Source of the DNA: Mycoplana rhizolycopersici
GTDB taxonomy: Bacteria; Pseudomonadota; Alphaproteobacteria; Rhizobiales; Rhizobiaceae
Assembly (NCBI RefSeq): GCF_013378445.1
Contig: NZ_JABXYK010000017.1
Coordinates: 1-64,000 of the forward strand
Length of the DNA: 64,000 nucleotides
Direction of reading: 5' to 3'
The notes under the pieces are model-generated. The model saw nothing but the letters and a program-made list of their open reading frames with translations, was not told where the DNA came from and did no database searches. Shown here piece after piece: positions 8,936 to 18,112 of this stretch; within the stretch, counting starts at the first letter, position 1, and each line of letters starts with the position of its first letter. Position numbers and translations under genes: made by a program.

Positions 8936-10036
8936 TCAATCCGAAGGCCGGAACGGGGCGAGCGGCACATCGGCGCTGGCGACGGCGATCACCTTGAAGA
9001 GATCGCCCATGTTTCCGGCGCCCGATCCCGCCAGGCGCTCCACATCGGCGATGATCTGCCGTTGCAATTCCTCGTCGCGTCCGCGGCCGAGCGCGGATGC
9101 CCGGTCCGCCAGGCCGAGCCCCATGAGAAAGTCGCCCTGGTGCAGCGGGCCGTGAACGCGCAGGCCACTGTCGCGGGCAACGATCGACAGCCGTTCGAAA
9201 TCGACGTGACTGGTCAGATCCGCCTGCCCGGGATGAGCCAGCGGTGGATCGAAGGCGTGCTGAAGGACGGCCTGCAGCGTGTCGCCGAAACCGGTCACGA
9301 CGTAGCCGTAGTCGATGACGAGCGCGGCCCCCCCATGCGCGCGCAGTCGCTCGCAAATGGCCGCCATGACCGCTTCTCGCGCCGGGGCGATCTCGAAGAT
9401 CGTGCCGGGTGGCTCCGTCTTGTGCCCCTTGGGCAAAAGGTCCGGATCGATGCCCGCTGTGCCCGCGGCAAACATCAGCTCGCCGTCCGCGTCAAGCCCA
9501 ACCATGCGTTCGCGAAACCCGGTGGGAGTGCGGACGAATTGGCGGATCGGAATCGCATCGAACAGCTCGTTGGCGGCAAGCAGCAGGAAGCCGGGCGGCA
9601 CTTCGTCGAAACTGTCGTGCCAGGAGACGCGCTGCGCGTGCTTTTCCAGCGTCTTCTTCTGCACGTCTCTCAGGCGCGGGCTGGTCTCCACCAGATGGAA
9701 GGTTGCCCCGTCGTAGAGCGCCGGTGCGAGCCTCGATACGACCCGCAGCATGTCGGCCATCATCGTGCCGCGGCCGGGTCCGATCTCGGCGAAGCGCACG
9801 GCCTGCGGCGAGCCGTGGCGCTGCCAGGCGTGCACCATGAAGACGCCGAGCATCTCCCCGAAGAGCTGGCTGATTTCCGGGGCGGTGATGAAGTCGCCTT
9901 CGGTGCCGAATGGTTCGCGCGTGCGATAGTAGCCGTGTTCCGGGTCGGCCAGGCACAGGGAGAAATAATCGGTGACGCTGATCGGCCCGTTGGTGCGGAT
10001 CAGCGCCTTGATCTTCTGGGCGAGCGGGGTCGGCAT
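8936..10036 (-). CDS. SAM-dependent methyltransferase of the MidA/NDUFAF7 family
   Basis: A 366-residue protein. The N-terminus (PISVTDYFSLCLADPEHGYY) and the SAM-binding loop EIGPGRG at residues 84-90 define the DUF185/MidA family. The mitochondrial homologue NDUFAF7 methylates an arginine of a complex I subunit, so a complex I assembly role is plausible here but not shown. It starts 15 bp downstream of lgt on the same strand, an arrangement that suggests one operon. The element at 8666-8927 follows its stop codon after 8 bp. Confidence 0.9.
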   Translation of the reverse strand: MPTPLAQKIKALIRTNGPISVTDYFSLCLADPEHGYYRTREPFGTEGDFITAPEISQLFGEMLGVFMVHAWQRHGSPQAVRFAEIGPGRGTMMADMLRVVSRLAPALYDGATFHLVETSPRLRDVQKKTLEKHAQRVSWHDSFDEVPPGFLLLAANELFDAIPIRQFVRTPTGFRERMVGLDADGELMFAAGTAGIDPDLLPKGHKTEPPGTIFEIAPAREAVMAAICERLRAHGGAALVIDYGYVVTGFGDTLQAVLQHAFDPPLAHPGQADLTSHVDFERLSIVARDSGLRVHGPLHQGDFLMGLGLADRASALGRGRDEELQRQIIADVERLAGSGAGNMGDLFKVIAVASADVPLAPFRPSD

Positions 10037-10051
10037 GGCCGGTCTCCGGGT

Positions 10052-10888
10052 TCAGATCGCGGCACGACGGGCGCGCAGCATCGCCCAGATGCCAAGCGCC
10101 AGCATCGGCAGCGAAAGCAGCATGCCCATGGTGAGCCAGCCGCCGAAAAGGTAGCCGAGCTGCGCATCCGGCTCGCGGAAGAATTCCACGAAGATGCGGC
10201 TGATCGCATAGCCGGCGACGAACATGCCGGTCACGAAGCCCGGCCGCTTCAGCGCCTTGAAGGCGTAGACGGCGACGGCGAGCAGGCCAAGCAGGACGAT
10301 GCCTTCCAGTGCGGCTTCGTAAAGCTGGCTCGGATGGCGGGCAAACGGGCCGGCATTCGGGAAGACGAAGGCCCAGGGTGCGCCGGACAGCCGGCCCCAG
10401 AGCTCACCGTTGACGAAGTTGGCGATACGGCCGAAGAAAAGCCCGATCGGCACGACGGCGGCGACGATGTCGAACAGGCTCCAGAGCGCAATCTTGTTCT
10501 TGCGGGCAAACAGGAACATGGCGATCGCCGTTCCGGTGAAGCCGCCATGAAAGGACATGCCGCCGTTCCAGATCTCGAAAGCGCGCAGCGGATTAGCTGC
10601 AATCGCGGCGAAATCGTAGAAGAGGATGTAGCCGATCCGGCCGCCGAGAATGACGCCGAGCGCTGCCCAGACGAGGAAGTCGTCGAGCTGGGCGACTGTC
10701 ATCGGTGGCGTATCCCTGGTCCACAGATCGGCGCGCGTCACCAGCCGGCGGGCATAGAACCAGCCCAGCAGAATGCCGGCGACATAGGCTAGGCCGTACC
10801 AATGAACGGCGATGGGGCCGATGGAGAACGCGATCGGGTCGATATTCGGGAATGCCAGGACGGCAAGAAGTTCGGCAGCTGGGATCAA
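10052..10888 (-). CDS. lgt: Prolipoprotein diacylglyceryl transferase
   Basis: An inner-membrane enzyme that transfers diacylglycerol from phosphatidylglycerol to the lipobox cysteine of prolipoproteins. About seven hydrophobic segments are visible, together with [20 protein letters not shown] and the signature [14 protein letters not shown]. The frame is open upstream to 11311 but would then overlap ubiK. I chose the TTG at 10888 (278 aa), which gives a normal N-terminus before [13 protein letters not shown]. An ATG at 10921 would add eleven hydrophilic residues, and neither start has a strong ribosome-binding site. It leads the lgt/midA-like cluster. Confidence 0.93.
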   Translation of the reverse strand: MIPAAELLAVLAFPNIDPIAFSIGPIAVHWYGLAYVAGILLGWFYARRLVTRADLWTRDTPPMTVAQLDDFLVWAALGVILGGRIGYILFYDFAAIAANPLRAFEIWNGGMSFHGGFTGTAIAMFLFARKNKIALWSLFDIVAAVVPIGLFFGRIANFVNGELWGRLSGAPWAFVFPNAGPFARHPSQLYEAALEGIVLLGLLAVAVYAFKALKRPGFVTGMFVAGYAISRIFVEFFREPDAQLGYLFGGWLTMGMLLSLPMLALGIWAMLRARRAAI

Positions 10889-11090
10889 GGGTTTACGGTC
10901 CGGTTGACGTGCGCGGAACATGGCGTTCGCATGCGGCACGGTCAAGCCGCTTTCGCCGAAATGGTGGCAGACGCCCCAGCTTATGCAGGCGTGCGGGTGA
11001 TTCCGCTTGCATACCGGCGCGCCAGCTCCTACCTCAGAAACGGATGCGGCTGCAGCCGCGAATTGAGACTTGAAGCCGAGGAGGCGCGCC

Positions 11091-11351
11091 ATGACGACCG
11101 GAACCAGTCGAATTCTCGACGACTTCGCCAAGCTGATGACCGATGCCGCAGGGGCCGCCCAGGGCGTGCGGCAGGAGATGGAGACGGTGTTTCGCGCCCA
11201 GGCAGAGCGGTTCCTGAACGGCATGGATCTCGTCAAGCGCGAGGAATTCGAGGCGGTGCGCGAAATGGCCGTCAAGGCGCGCGACGAAAACGACGCGTTG
11301 CTGAAGCGCATCGAGGCGCTCGAGGCGCAGCTGGCAGCAAAGAAAAAGTAG
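11091..11351 (+). CDS. ubiK: Ubiquinone biosynthesis accessory factor UbiK (BMFP family)
   Basis: An 86-residue helical protein. UbiK/YqiC binds membranes and helps the soluble ubiquinone biosynthesis complex. The C-terminal half is a trimeric coiled coil rich in E, K and A ([20 protein letters not shown]), matching the membrane-fusogenic-like BMFP family. The start is the ATG at 11091 after GAGGAGG; an upstream TTG is poorer. It is divergent from lgt and is followed by a strong terminator. Confidence 0.88.
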   Translation: MTTGTSRILDDFAKLMTDAAGAAQGVRQEMETVFRAQAERFLNGMDLVKREEFEAVREMAVKARDENDALLKRIEALEAQLAAKKK

Positions 11352-11378
11352 TTCCGGCTTCTTCACTTACGTTACGGC

Positions 11379-11417
11379 AGGCCGGCGCGATACAGATCGC
11401 GCCGGCCTCTTTTTTTC
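11379..11417 (+). terminator. Rho-independent terminator of ubiK
   Basis: A perfect 13-bp stem (11379-11391 with 11396-11408) with a four-base loop, followed by a run of seven T. It lies 27 bp after the ubiK stop codon. Confidence 0.9.
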
Positions 11418-11735
11418 GCAGAAATTTTGGGTCCTGTGGACATCATTAAAAAAGCCTTATCGCAGAGTCGTTTAAGGTCCCGGGCTGAATCGTTTTGGGA
11501 ACCTCTGTCCACAACGCCGGCGATAAAATGCGCCCGGGGGGCTGGTCTGCGGACTCTGCCGTTATAGACTGATTTTAAATGATGATTCGAAACGGCGGCG
11601 CCAGCTTGGGGCAGGGTTAGTAAGTCAGGGTACTGGTCGCGCCGCGCAATCATTCAGTGTTGTTTCCGGGTAGGTTGCCGCGTTCGTGTGAGTGATCGCG
11701 AAGACGTTTGCCTTTCCGGGCCTAAAGGGTGACGC
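11418..11735. other. Leader/promoter region of the ybjN-like gene
   Basis: About 318 bp between the ubiK terminator and the ybjN-like start, with no supported gene. It is AT-richer than its neighbours around 11440-11480 and 11560-11585, where a promoter is most likely. I could not identify a convincing -35/-10 pair or operator. Confidence 0.35.
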
Positions 11736-12236
11736 ATGAACCTGATGGAATTGGATGTCGTACGCCAGTCGAACCCGGTCGACATGATCGAGTTCGTCGC
11801 TGCGAATAATGACTGGTCGTTCGAACGGTCGGGCGAAGACGAAATCGCGATGACGGTCGAAGGCAAGTGGGCTGACTACCACGTCTCCTTTTCCTGGATG
11901 GAAGAGTTCGAAGCGCTGCATCTCGCCTGCGCCTTTGACATCAAGGTGCCGGAAAGCCGTGTCAATGAAGTGATCAGGCTCCTGTCGCACGTCAACGGTC
12001 AGGTCCTGATGGGACATTTCGACCTGTGGCGGCACGAGGACGTGGTGATCTTCCGCCAGTCGCTCCTGCTCGCAGGCGGTGCGGAGCCGACGAACCGGCA
12101 GGTCGAGGTGCTGCTCTCCAGCGCGCTCGAAACATGCGAAGCGTACTTTCAGGCATTCCAGTTCGTCGTCTGGTCGGGTATGGAAGCGCAGGCCGCGGTC
12201 GACGCGGTCATGTTCGAGACAGTCGGAGTGGCGTAG
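11736..12236 (+). CDS. YbjN domain-containing protein
   Basis: A 166-residue soluble protein of the YbjN family, which has a fold related to type III secretion chaperones; its molecular role in alphaproteobacteria is not established. Visible features are the N-terminal DMIEFVAANNDWSFER, the central WADYHVSFSWMEE and a helical C-terminus. Its stop codon is two bases before the proC start, so the two genes are almost certainly co-transcribed. Confidence 0.85.
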   Translation: MNLMELDVVRQSNPVDMIEFVAANNDWSFERSGEDEIAMTVEGKWADYHVSFSWMEEFEALHLACAFDIKVPESRVNEVIRLLSHVNGQVLMGHFDLWRHEDVVIFRQSLLLAGGAEPTNRQVEVLLSSALETCEAYFQAFQFVVWSGMEAQAAVDAVMFETVGVA

Positions 12237-12238
12237 TT

Positions 12239-13057
12239 ATGAGTGTAGATGCAGCAGGCCCCATCGTTTTGGTCGGAGCTGGAAACATGGGCGGGGCCAT
12301 GCTCTCGGGCTGGCTGAAGAGCGGCGTGCCCGGTTCTTCCTTTCTCGTTCTGGATCCCGGCCCGTCGCCGGCCATGCAGTCCCTTCTTGCCGAAAAAGGC
12401 GTGCGTCACGAGACGTCTGCGCCTGCCGGCGTCCAGGCATCGATCCTGTTCGTCGCGGTGAAGCCGCAGTTGATCGACGCCGTGCTTCCGCCGCTGAAGG
12501 GCCTCGTCGGTCCCGGCACCGTCGTCGTCTCGGTCGCCGCGGGCAAGACGCTCGCCAACCTGGAAGCGCATCTCGGCAAGGCGGGCATGGTTCGTGCAAT
12601 GCCCAACACGCCGGCAATGGTCGGCCGGGGCGTTACCGGCGCTTATGCCAATGAGGGTGTAACCGCGGAGCAGCGCGCAGAGGTCGAAACGCTCCTGAAA
12701 GTCAGCGGCCCCGTCGAGTGGGTGGCGACGGAAGCCGATATCGACGCCGTGACCGCCGTTTCCGGCAGTGGACCGGCTTATGTCTTCTATCTCGTGGAGT
12801 GCATGGCTGAGGCGGGTCGCAAAGCTGGCCTGCCGGCGGACCTTGCCATGCGCCTCGCACGGGAAACTGTCTCGGGGGCTGGCGAACTTCTTCACCAGTC
12901 CCCCGATGACGCTTCGAAGCTGCGCCAGAACGTGACCTCTCCCGGCGGTACGACAGCAGCAGCGCTGTCCGTGCTGATGGCCGAGGACGGCATGCAGCCG
13001 CTGTTCGACCGGGCGATCGCCGCTGCCCGCAAACGCGCCGAAGAACTCGCCGGTTGA
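12239..13057 (+). CDS. proC: Pyrroline-5-carboxylate reductase
   Basis: A 272-residue enzyme catalysing the last step of proline synthesis, NAD(P)H-dependent reduction of pyrroline-5-carboxylate. The Rossmann motif GAGNMG (13-18) is intact, as are RAMPNTPAMVG and the family signature around AVSGSGPAYVFYLVE and the C-terminal VTSPGGTTAAAL. The start is the ATG at 12239, two bases after the ybjN-like stop, with GGAG upstream. The same frame is open upstream inside the ybjN-like gene, but that part is not homologous to ProC. Confidence 0.96.
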   Translation: MSVDAAGPIVLVGAGNMGGAMLSGWLKSGVPGSSFLVLDPGPSPAMQSLLAEKGVRHETSAPAGVQASILFVAVKPQLIDAVLPPLKGLVGPGTVVVSVAAGKTLANLEAHLGKAGMVRAMPNTPAMVGRGVTGAYANEGVTAEQRAEVETLLKVSGPVEWVATEADIDAVTAVSGSGPAYVFYLVECMAEAGRKAGLPADLAMRLARETVSGAGELLHQSPDDASKLRQNVTSPGGTTAAALSVLMAEDGMQPLFDRAIAAARKRAEELAG

Positions 13058-13174
13058 CGCCGTACCGTCGAACCGGCTTCGACGGCTGCCCGTCCGTTCA
13101 ATGAGTGTCGTCCCGCGCGCCTGACCGGCGAGGCGGGACGGATCCGTTTACCGTCTGCATTCGGGGAGCGCTCC

Positions 13175-13516
13175 ATGTCCGATACCATCTCCTTTTCCGA
13201 TTTCGAGCGGGTCGATATTCGTGTCGGCACGATTGTCGAGGCCTCCGAGTTTCCCGAGGCGCGCAAGCCGGCCTACAAGCTGACGATCGACTTCGGGCCG
13301 GAAATCGGGATCAAGAAGTCGTCCGCGCAGATCACAGTGCACTACGATGCCGATCGGCTGGTGGGGCGGCAGGTGCTGGGCGTGGTCAACTTTCCGCCGC
13401 GACAGATCGGGCCGGTTCGCTCCGAGGTGCTGACGCTCGGCTTTGCCGACGAGGCGGGCGAGATCGTGCTGGCTGCCACTGAGCGCCCGGTCCCGAACGG
13501 CGCGCGGCTCTGCTGA
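13175..13516 (+). CDS. CsaA-like tRNA-binding (EMAP II-type OB-fold) protein
   Basis: A 113-residue single-domain protein. FERVDIRVGTIVEASEFPEARKPAYKL and the terminal ATERPVPNGARL are typical of CsaA, an EMAP II-like OB fold related to the C-terminal domain of methionyl-tRNA synthetase. Bacillus CsaA has chaperone-like activity and binds tRNA-like molecules. The ATG at 13175 follows GGGGAG. It may be read from its own promoter in the 117-bp gap after proC. Confidence 0.9.
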   Translation: MSDTISFSDFERVDIRVGTIVEASEFPEARKPAYKLTIDFGPEIGIKKSSAQITVHYDADRLVGRQVLGVVNFPPRQIGPVRSEVLTLGFADEAGEIVLAATERPVPNGARLC

Positions 13517-13708
13517 CGGGCTGCTCAGGCTTCTGTTCTGAGATTTTTCACGGCGTTTTCTTCGATACGGCCACCTGAAATTGGCAGCTGCGATTGCTGT
13601 CTTGCGGACTGATGGGGCATCGCCAGCGGGCTGTGTGCTGTGCGCTCGATTTGCCCTCCGGAACGCCCCACCGCCGCAATATTGCGCCTGCTTTTGCGGC
13701 AAGCCTCT

Positions 13709-15094
13709 TCAAGCCGGAATGCGGATCGTGGCCCTGAGGCCGCCGAGCGGACTGTCGGAGAGTGTGACGTTGCCGCCGTGGCTGCGGGCGATGTCTCGGG
13801 CGATCGCCAGGCCGAGGCCGGTGCCGGACGAATCCAGATTGCGCGCCTCGTCAAGACGGAAGAACGGCTTGAACACGTCGTCGCGCGAACGCTCGGGAAT
13901 GCCCGGGCCGTCATCGTCGACGACTATCGTCAGCCATTTGGCGCTGTGGCGGGCCTGGATGTCCACCTTGTTGGCGTAACGCAGCGCATTGGAGACGATG
14001 TTGCCGACCAGACGCGAGAAGGCGTTCGGCCGCACGAGCACCTCGTCCTCGCCCTCGATCGAGCTTGTCAGTTCCTTGCCGTTCAGTTCCGCCTCGATTT
14101 CAAACTTCTCGAACAGGTTCGTCAGGCGAAGCTGTCCCACGTCTTCCTCCGCTTCACCACGGGCGAAGGAAAGATAGCCCTCGAGCATGCTCTGCATGTC
14201 CTCGACGTCCTGGTTGAGGCCTTCGAGGTCGGGGTTCTTGCCAGCCAGCGCCAGTTGCAGCTTGAAGCGGGTCAGGATGGTGCGAAGGTCGTGGCTGACG
14301 CCTGTCAGCATCGCGGTGCGCTGCTCCATCTGGCGTTCGATCCGCTCGCGCATGAGCATGAAGGCGAGGCCGGCGCGGCGCACCTCGTCGGCGCCGCGCG
14401 GGGCAAAGTCCTCGGGCATCTTCTGCCCCTTGCCGAAACTTTCGGCCGCCTGCGCGAGCGTCAGGATCGGACGGATCTGGCCGCGCAGGAACAGGATCGA
14501 GATGGCGAGCAGCACCAGCGACGTGCCGACCATCCAGATCAGGAAGATATGGGTATTCGACGCATAGGTATGGTTGCGGCGGGCATAAACGCGCAGAATC
14601 CTGTCCTCGTCGACCTGGATACGGATCTCGACCAGATTGCTGTCGCCCAGCGTATCGATCCAGAACGGCAGCTTCACCTGGCGCGTGATCTGTTCGCTGA
14701 GGATGTTGTCAAGGATGTTGAAGAAGGGTTTCGGGCGCGGAGGGGGAAGCTGGTCGCCCCTTTCGATCGCGATGTTCAGGTTCAGCCGGTCGCGGGCGAT
14801 GCGCATGATCTCCGCATCGGCGCCGTCATTCGGAAACGTGTCGATGAGGTCGATGAGCGCCGCGATATCGCGGGTGACGGCCATGGAGAGGCGCTCCGTC
14901 ACGAGCTGCCAGTGGCGCTCCATGAAGACGAAGGCGACGACGGACTGCAGCAGCACCATCGGGATGATGATGATCAGCAGCGAGCGCGTGTAGAGGCCGG
15001 TCGGCAATTGCCGGCGCAGCCATTTCGCGACCCTGCGCCAGCCGCCCAGTGGCCGTCGCTCGATCTCGCGCTTGAACGTCTCGAAAGTCGTCAT
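13709..15094 (-). CDS. EnvZ-like sensor histidine kinase
   Basis: A 461-residue inner-membrane kinase. Two membrane segments (about 38-58 and 184-204) flank a ~125-residue periplasmic sensor. A HAMP domain (~205-255), the H box GVSHDLRTILTR with His268, and an ATPase domain with N (NIVSNALRY), G1 (DDDGPGIP) and G2 (GTGLGLAI) boxes follow. Ile replaces the usual Pro in the H box. The kinase starts 34 bp after the response regulator and probably phosphorylates it. The signal is unknown. Confidence 0.93.
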   Translation of the reverse strand: MTTFETFKREIERRPLGGWRRVAKWLRRQLPTGLYTRSLLIIIIPMVLLQSVVAFVFMERHWQLVTERLSMAVTRDIAALIDLIDTFPNDGADAEIMRIARDRLNLNIAIERGDQLPPPRPKPFFNILDNILSEQITRQVKLPFWIDTLGDSNLVEIRIQVDEDRILRVYARRNHTYASNTHIFLIWMVGTSLVLLAISILFLRGQIRPILTLAQAAESFGKGQKMPEDFAPRGADEVRRAGLAFMLMRERIERQMEQRTAMLTGVSHDLRTILTRFKLQLALAGKNPDLEGLNQDVEDMQSMLEGYLSFARGEAEEDVGQLRLTNLFEKFEIEAELNGKELTSSIEGEDEVLVRPNAFSRLVGNIVSNALRYANKVDIQARHSAKWLTIVVDDDGPGIPERSRDDVFKPFFRLDEARNLDSSGTGLGLAIARDIARSHGGNVTLSDSPLGGLRATIRIPA

Positions 15095-15128
15095 ATCGGC
15101 GCTTCGCCTTCCGCCGCCATCCGGCGGT

Positions 15129-15830
15129 CTACTCTATACTCAGCCTGTAGCCGATGCCGCGAACCGTCTGAAGCCAGACGGGGTTGGTCGGGTCGTCCTC
15201 GATCTTGCGCCGCAGCCGGTTGATCTGCACGTCGATCGTCCGTTCGCCCACATCCGTCTCCTCGCCGATCAGTTCGTGGCGCGGGATGGTCTCGCCCGCC
15301 CGCAGCGAAAAGAGCAGCATGATCTCCTGCTCGCGGTCGGTCAGCCTGATGGGATCGCCGCCGCGCTTGAGCTCCTTGCGCACGATAGAAAAGGTGTATG
15401 GCCCGAACATGACCTGTTCGATCTTCGGGGCGGCGGGCTGTGCGTTGCGCTTGAGGATGTTGTTGACGCGCAGCACGAGTTCGCGCGGCTCGAACGGCTT
15501 TGCCAGATAGTCGTCGGCCCCCGCCTCGAGCCCCTCGATGCGTGCGGTGGTTTCCGTCAGCGCCGTCAGCATGATGATCGGGATGCTGCGGATGGCGCGC
15601 AGGCTCTGCGTCAGCTGCAGGCCGGTTTCGCCGGGCATCATCACGTCCATGACGATGAGGTCGAAATCGAGCCCCTGCAACTTGCGGCGCGCTTCGTCGG
15701 CATCGCCGGCCACGGTCACGCGGAAACCTTCACCGGTGAGGTAGCGGCTCAAAAGTTCGCGGATGCGTTTGTCGTCATCGACGATCAATAGATGCGCTGC
15801 GTCGTCGGATGGCCTGTCCATGGTCGTCAT
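15129..15830 (-). CDS. OmpR-family response regulator (PetR-like)
   Basis: A 233-residue regulator. The receiver domain has the acidic pocket DDD at 18-20, phosphoacceptor Asp62, Thr89 and Lys111. The C-terminal winged helix ends with GERTIDVQINRLRRKIED. Its ATG overlaps the stop of the MarR gene by four bases (ATGA), indicating translational coupling, and the histidine kinase follows. The pairing of a MarR-type and an OmpR-type gene resembles petP-petR of Rhodobacter; that name is an inference from context. Confidence 0.93.
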   Translation of the reverse strand: MTTMDRPSDDAAHLLIVDDDKRIRELLSRYLTGEGFRVTVAGDADEARRKLQGLDFDLIVMDVMMPGETGLQLTQSLRAIRSIPIIMLTALTETTARIEGLEAGADDYLAKPFEPRELVLRVNNILKRNAQPAAPKIEQVMFGPYTFSIVRKELKRGGDPIRLTDREQEIMLLFSLRAGETIPRHELIGEETDVGERTIDVQINRLRRKIEDDPTNPVWLQTVRGIGYRLSIE

Positions 15831-16351
15831 TGCCGTTCGTCCCGGTTAGCGTCGCGCGCATTCTGCATACCGGTCAGGAAGCGGGTGATCGCCCGGCGAT
15901 CGTCCGCGCTCATGCCGTCGAAAGCGCGCTTGATGCGCTGATGCTGCGGTTCGGCCAGCGCCAGCGCCAGCTCGCGGCCGGCCCGCGTCGGGTAAAGCTT
16001 GCGCTGCCGGCGATCTTCGGGGCCTGCGAGTTGGCAAATATAGCCCGAGTCGATCAGCTGCTTCAAAACCCGCGCCAGGCTCTGCTTGGTAATCTTCAGC
16101 GTATCGAGCAGATCGGCCACTGTCAGTCCCGGTTCGCGGTTGACGAAATGCACGACGCGGTGATGCGCGCGGCCGAAGCCGCTGCGTTCAAGAATCGCGT
16201 CAGGGTCGGAAATGAAATCGCGATAGGCGAAGAAGAACCCCTCGATAATCTCGAAATCTATGCCGCCCTCGTCGGTCAAGGGCTGGTCGAAGAACTCGAT
16301 CGCGCCCTTGCGTTCCGGTGTCTGTCGTACCACGCGGTCATTTCCTTTCAT
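15827..16351 (-). CDS. MarR-family regulator (PetP-like)
   Basis: A 174-residue protein with a winged-helix domain at roughly 65-145: GLTVADLLDTLKITKQSLARVL recognition region and a wing with AGPEDRRQRKLYPT. It opens a three-gene operon with the response regulator (4-bp ATGA overlap) and histidine kinase. A TTGACA-containing, AT-rich region upstream (16375-16410) is shared with the divergent aminotransferase gene and has a GTCA-N7-TGAC inverted repeat at 16387-16401 that could be an operator; this is weak evidence. Confidence 0.9.
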   Translation of the reverse strand: MKGNDRVVRQTPERKGAIEFFDQPLTDEGGIDFEIIEGFFFAYRDFISDPDAILERSGFGRAHHRVVHFVNREPGLTVADLLDTLKITKQSLARVLKQLIDSGYICQLAGPEDRRQRKLYPTRAGRELALALAEPQHQRIKRAFDGMSADDRRAITRFLTGMQNARDANRDERQ

Positions 16352-16597
16352 TGCATCGATACTCGGCGCAACATTCGCAAAAATACGTCAGCGTTATTGA
16401 CATAATTTTACCTCCTTGTTACCCCATGTCCACAGCTTGCCGACGCAATCCCCATCGCATGCGCCAGGTGACGACGCCGGCGCCTGCCGGTATTCGGCCG
16501 TGTTGGCAAGGCAGTATCATGCCTGTGTCTGGTTTGACCGTATCGGGCGGAGAAATCAACATCAAGAACGGTCCTCAAGGGCCGGGAGGAGATCATC

Positions 16598-17485
16598 ATG
16601 GCGGTTCCCTTTGATCAGCTGGAAGGGCAGATCTGGTTCAATGGCGAGTTCGTGGACTGGAAGGACGCCAAGATCCACGTCCTCACGCACGGGCTGCACT
16701 ATGCAAGCGCGGTCTTCGAGGGCGAGCGCGCCTATGGCGGCCGCATCTTCAAGCTCACCGAGCACAATCGCCGCCTGCACCGCTCCGCCGAAGTCCTCGG
16801 CTTCAAGATCCCGTATTCGGTCGAGGAACTGGATGCGGCGAGCATCGAGCTTTTGAAGCGGCAGGGCTTCTCCGAAGCCTATGTGCGCCCGATCGCCTGG
16901 CGCGGTTCGGAAATGATGGGCGTCTCGGCACAGAGCAACCGCATCAACGTCGCCATCGCCATCTGGCAGTGGGGCAGCTATTTCAATCCGGCGGAAAAGC
17001 TGAAGGGCATCCGGCTCGATATCGCCGAGTACCGCCGCCCCGATCCGCGCACGGCCCCGTGCGAATCCAAGGCTGCCGGCCTCTACATGATCTGCACGAT
17101 CTCCAAGCACGCCGCAGAGGCGAAGGGCTATGCCGATGCGATGATGCTGGACTATCGCGGCCAGGTGGCCGAGGCGACCGGCGCCAACATCTTCTTCGTC
17201 AAGGACGGCGTGCTGCATACGCCGACGCCGGACTGCTTCCTCAACGGGCTCACGCGCCAGACGGTGATCGAGCTGGCCAAGCGCCGCGGCTATCAGGTCG
17301 TCGAGCGGGCGATCATGCCCGAGGAGCTTTCGAGCTTCAGCGAATGCTTCCTGACGGGTTCGGCTGCGGAAGTGACGCCGGTTTCGGAGATCGGCCCCTA
17401 CCGGTTCACGCCGGCGGCGATCACCGAGACGCTGATGAACGACTACATGAAGGAAGTCCAGCCGCTCGCGACCGCGGCGGAGTAA
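16598..17485 (+). CDS. ilvE: Branched-chain amino acid aminotransferase
   Basis: A 295-residue class IV PLP enzyme that interconverts leucine, isoleucine and valine with their 2-oxo acids. The N-terminal THGLHYASAVFEGERAYGG is characteristic, catalytic Lys158 lies in CESKAAGLYM, and the cofactor motif EATGANIFFVKDG is present. GGGAGGAGATCATC precedes the ATG. It is divergent from the MarR/two-component operon and followed by a hairpin. D-amino-acid aminotransferases share the fold, but the residues here fit IlvE. Confidence 0.93.
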   Translation: MAVPFDQLEGQIWFNGEFVDWKDAKIHVLTHGLHYASAVFEGERAYGGRIFKLTEHNRRLHRSAEVLGFKIPYSVEELDAASIELLKRQGFSEAYVRPIAWRGSEMMGVSAQSNRINVAIAIWQWGSYFNPAEKLKGIRLDIAEYRRPDPRTAPCESKAAGLYMICTISKHAAEAKGYADAMMLDYRGQVAEATGANIFFVKDGVLHTPTPDCFLNGLTRQTVIELAKRRGYQVVERAIMPEELSSFSECFLTGSAAEVTPVSEIGPYRFTPAAITETLMNDYMKEVQPLATAAE

Positions 17486-17496
17486 CGGACAGATCA

Positions 17497-17531
17497 TGGG
17501 AAAGGCGGCGTTCCATGCGCCGCCTTTCCCA
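17497..17531. terminator. Hairpin between ilvE and the convergent small gene
   Basis: A perfect 14-bp stem (17497-17510 with 17518-17531) and 7-base loop located 11 bp after the ilvE stop and 10 bp before the stop of the convergent gene. There is no T-tract on either side, so it is a terminator or 3' stabiliser by position only. Confidence 0.55.
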
Positions 17532-17540
17532 AATGTGCGT

Positions 17541-17810
17541 TCAGGCCGATTTGCGGCCGAGCAGGCTTCCGGCGATCGCCTGCAGCACGCCGCCGCCGAT
17601 CAGGCCGCCGATGCCGTTGGCGACGAGATTGGAAAGGCCGGCCTCACCGCCCAGCGCCTGCAGGAGCAGGCCTCCGCCGATGCCGCCGATCGCGCCGACG
17701 ATGGTACGCACGATGACATTGGTCGCCTGCTGTTTGAGGACGGCTGCAACGGCATTGCCGCCGATGGCCCCGCTGATGAGCTGCGTGATGAGTGGCATCA
17801 AAGCTTCCAT
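17541..17810 (-). CDS. Small glycine-rich hydrophobic protein
   Basis: An 89-residue protein made almost entirely of G, A, L, I and V: GAIGGNAVAAVL, GAIGGIGGGLLLQALGG and NGIGGLIGGGVLQAIAG. The GG-spaced hydrophobic helices resemble small membrane-inserting proteins. The ATG at 17810 follows GGGGGAA; an in-frame GTG six bases upstream is less likely. I do not recognise a named function. It ends convergently with ilvE at a shared hairpin. Confidence 0.75.
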   Translation of the reverse strand: MEALMPLITQLISGAIGGNAVAAVLKQQATNVIVRTIVGAIGGIGGGLLLQALGGEAGLSNLVANGIGGLIGGGVLQAIAGSLLGRKSA

Positions 17811-18112
17811 GTGCACTTCCCCCGATTAGGTCGTGCCGGAAGCGCGTCCACGCCGTCCGGCATCGAACACGTGAACCTGGCAGCTGCCGTCCCATGCGGC
17901 CGACTCGCCAGTCGCCGATACTTTCGGCATCTCTAAAGTGGTTGCAAATTGTGCAACTGTCAATTTCACCGGGAAGTTGGCCGAGGGAGCGGACGTTCAA
18001 GCCGTGCCGCGTGCGCCTAAGTCGGCATAGACGGGGTTCTTCTGTGCTGAAAAAGGAGCAGCCGCCCCTGAGGGCGGCGGCCGTGCTTGGCGGGAGGGAC
18101 TGGGGAGTGCCG
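17811..18112. other. Intergenic region after hppD
   Basis: 302 bp without a supported gene. A GC stem around 18061-18078 (GCCGCCC with GGGCGGC), followed on the minus strand by T5 near 18048-18052, probably terminates hppD. The promoter of the small glycine-rich gene should lie at 17830-17960, where sequence is AT-richer. Confidence 0.45.

Noticed and set aside
10889-11311. Long N-terminal extension of lgt
   Set aside because: It would overlap ubiK on the other strand and adds residues with no Lgt similarity.
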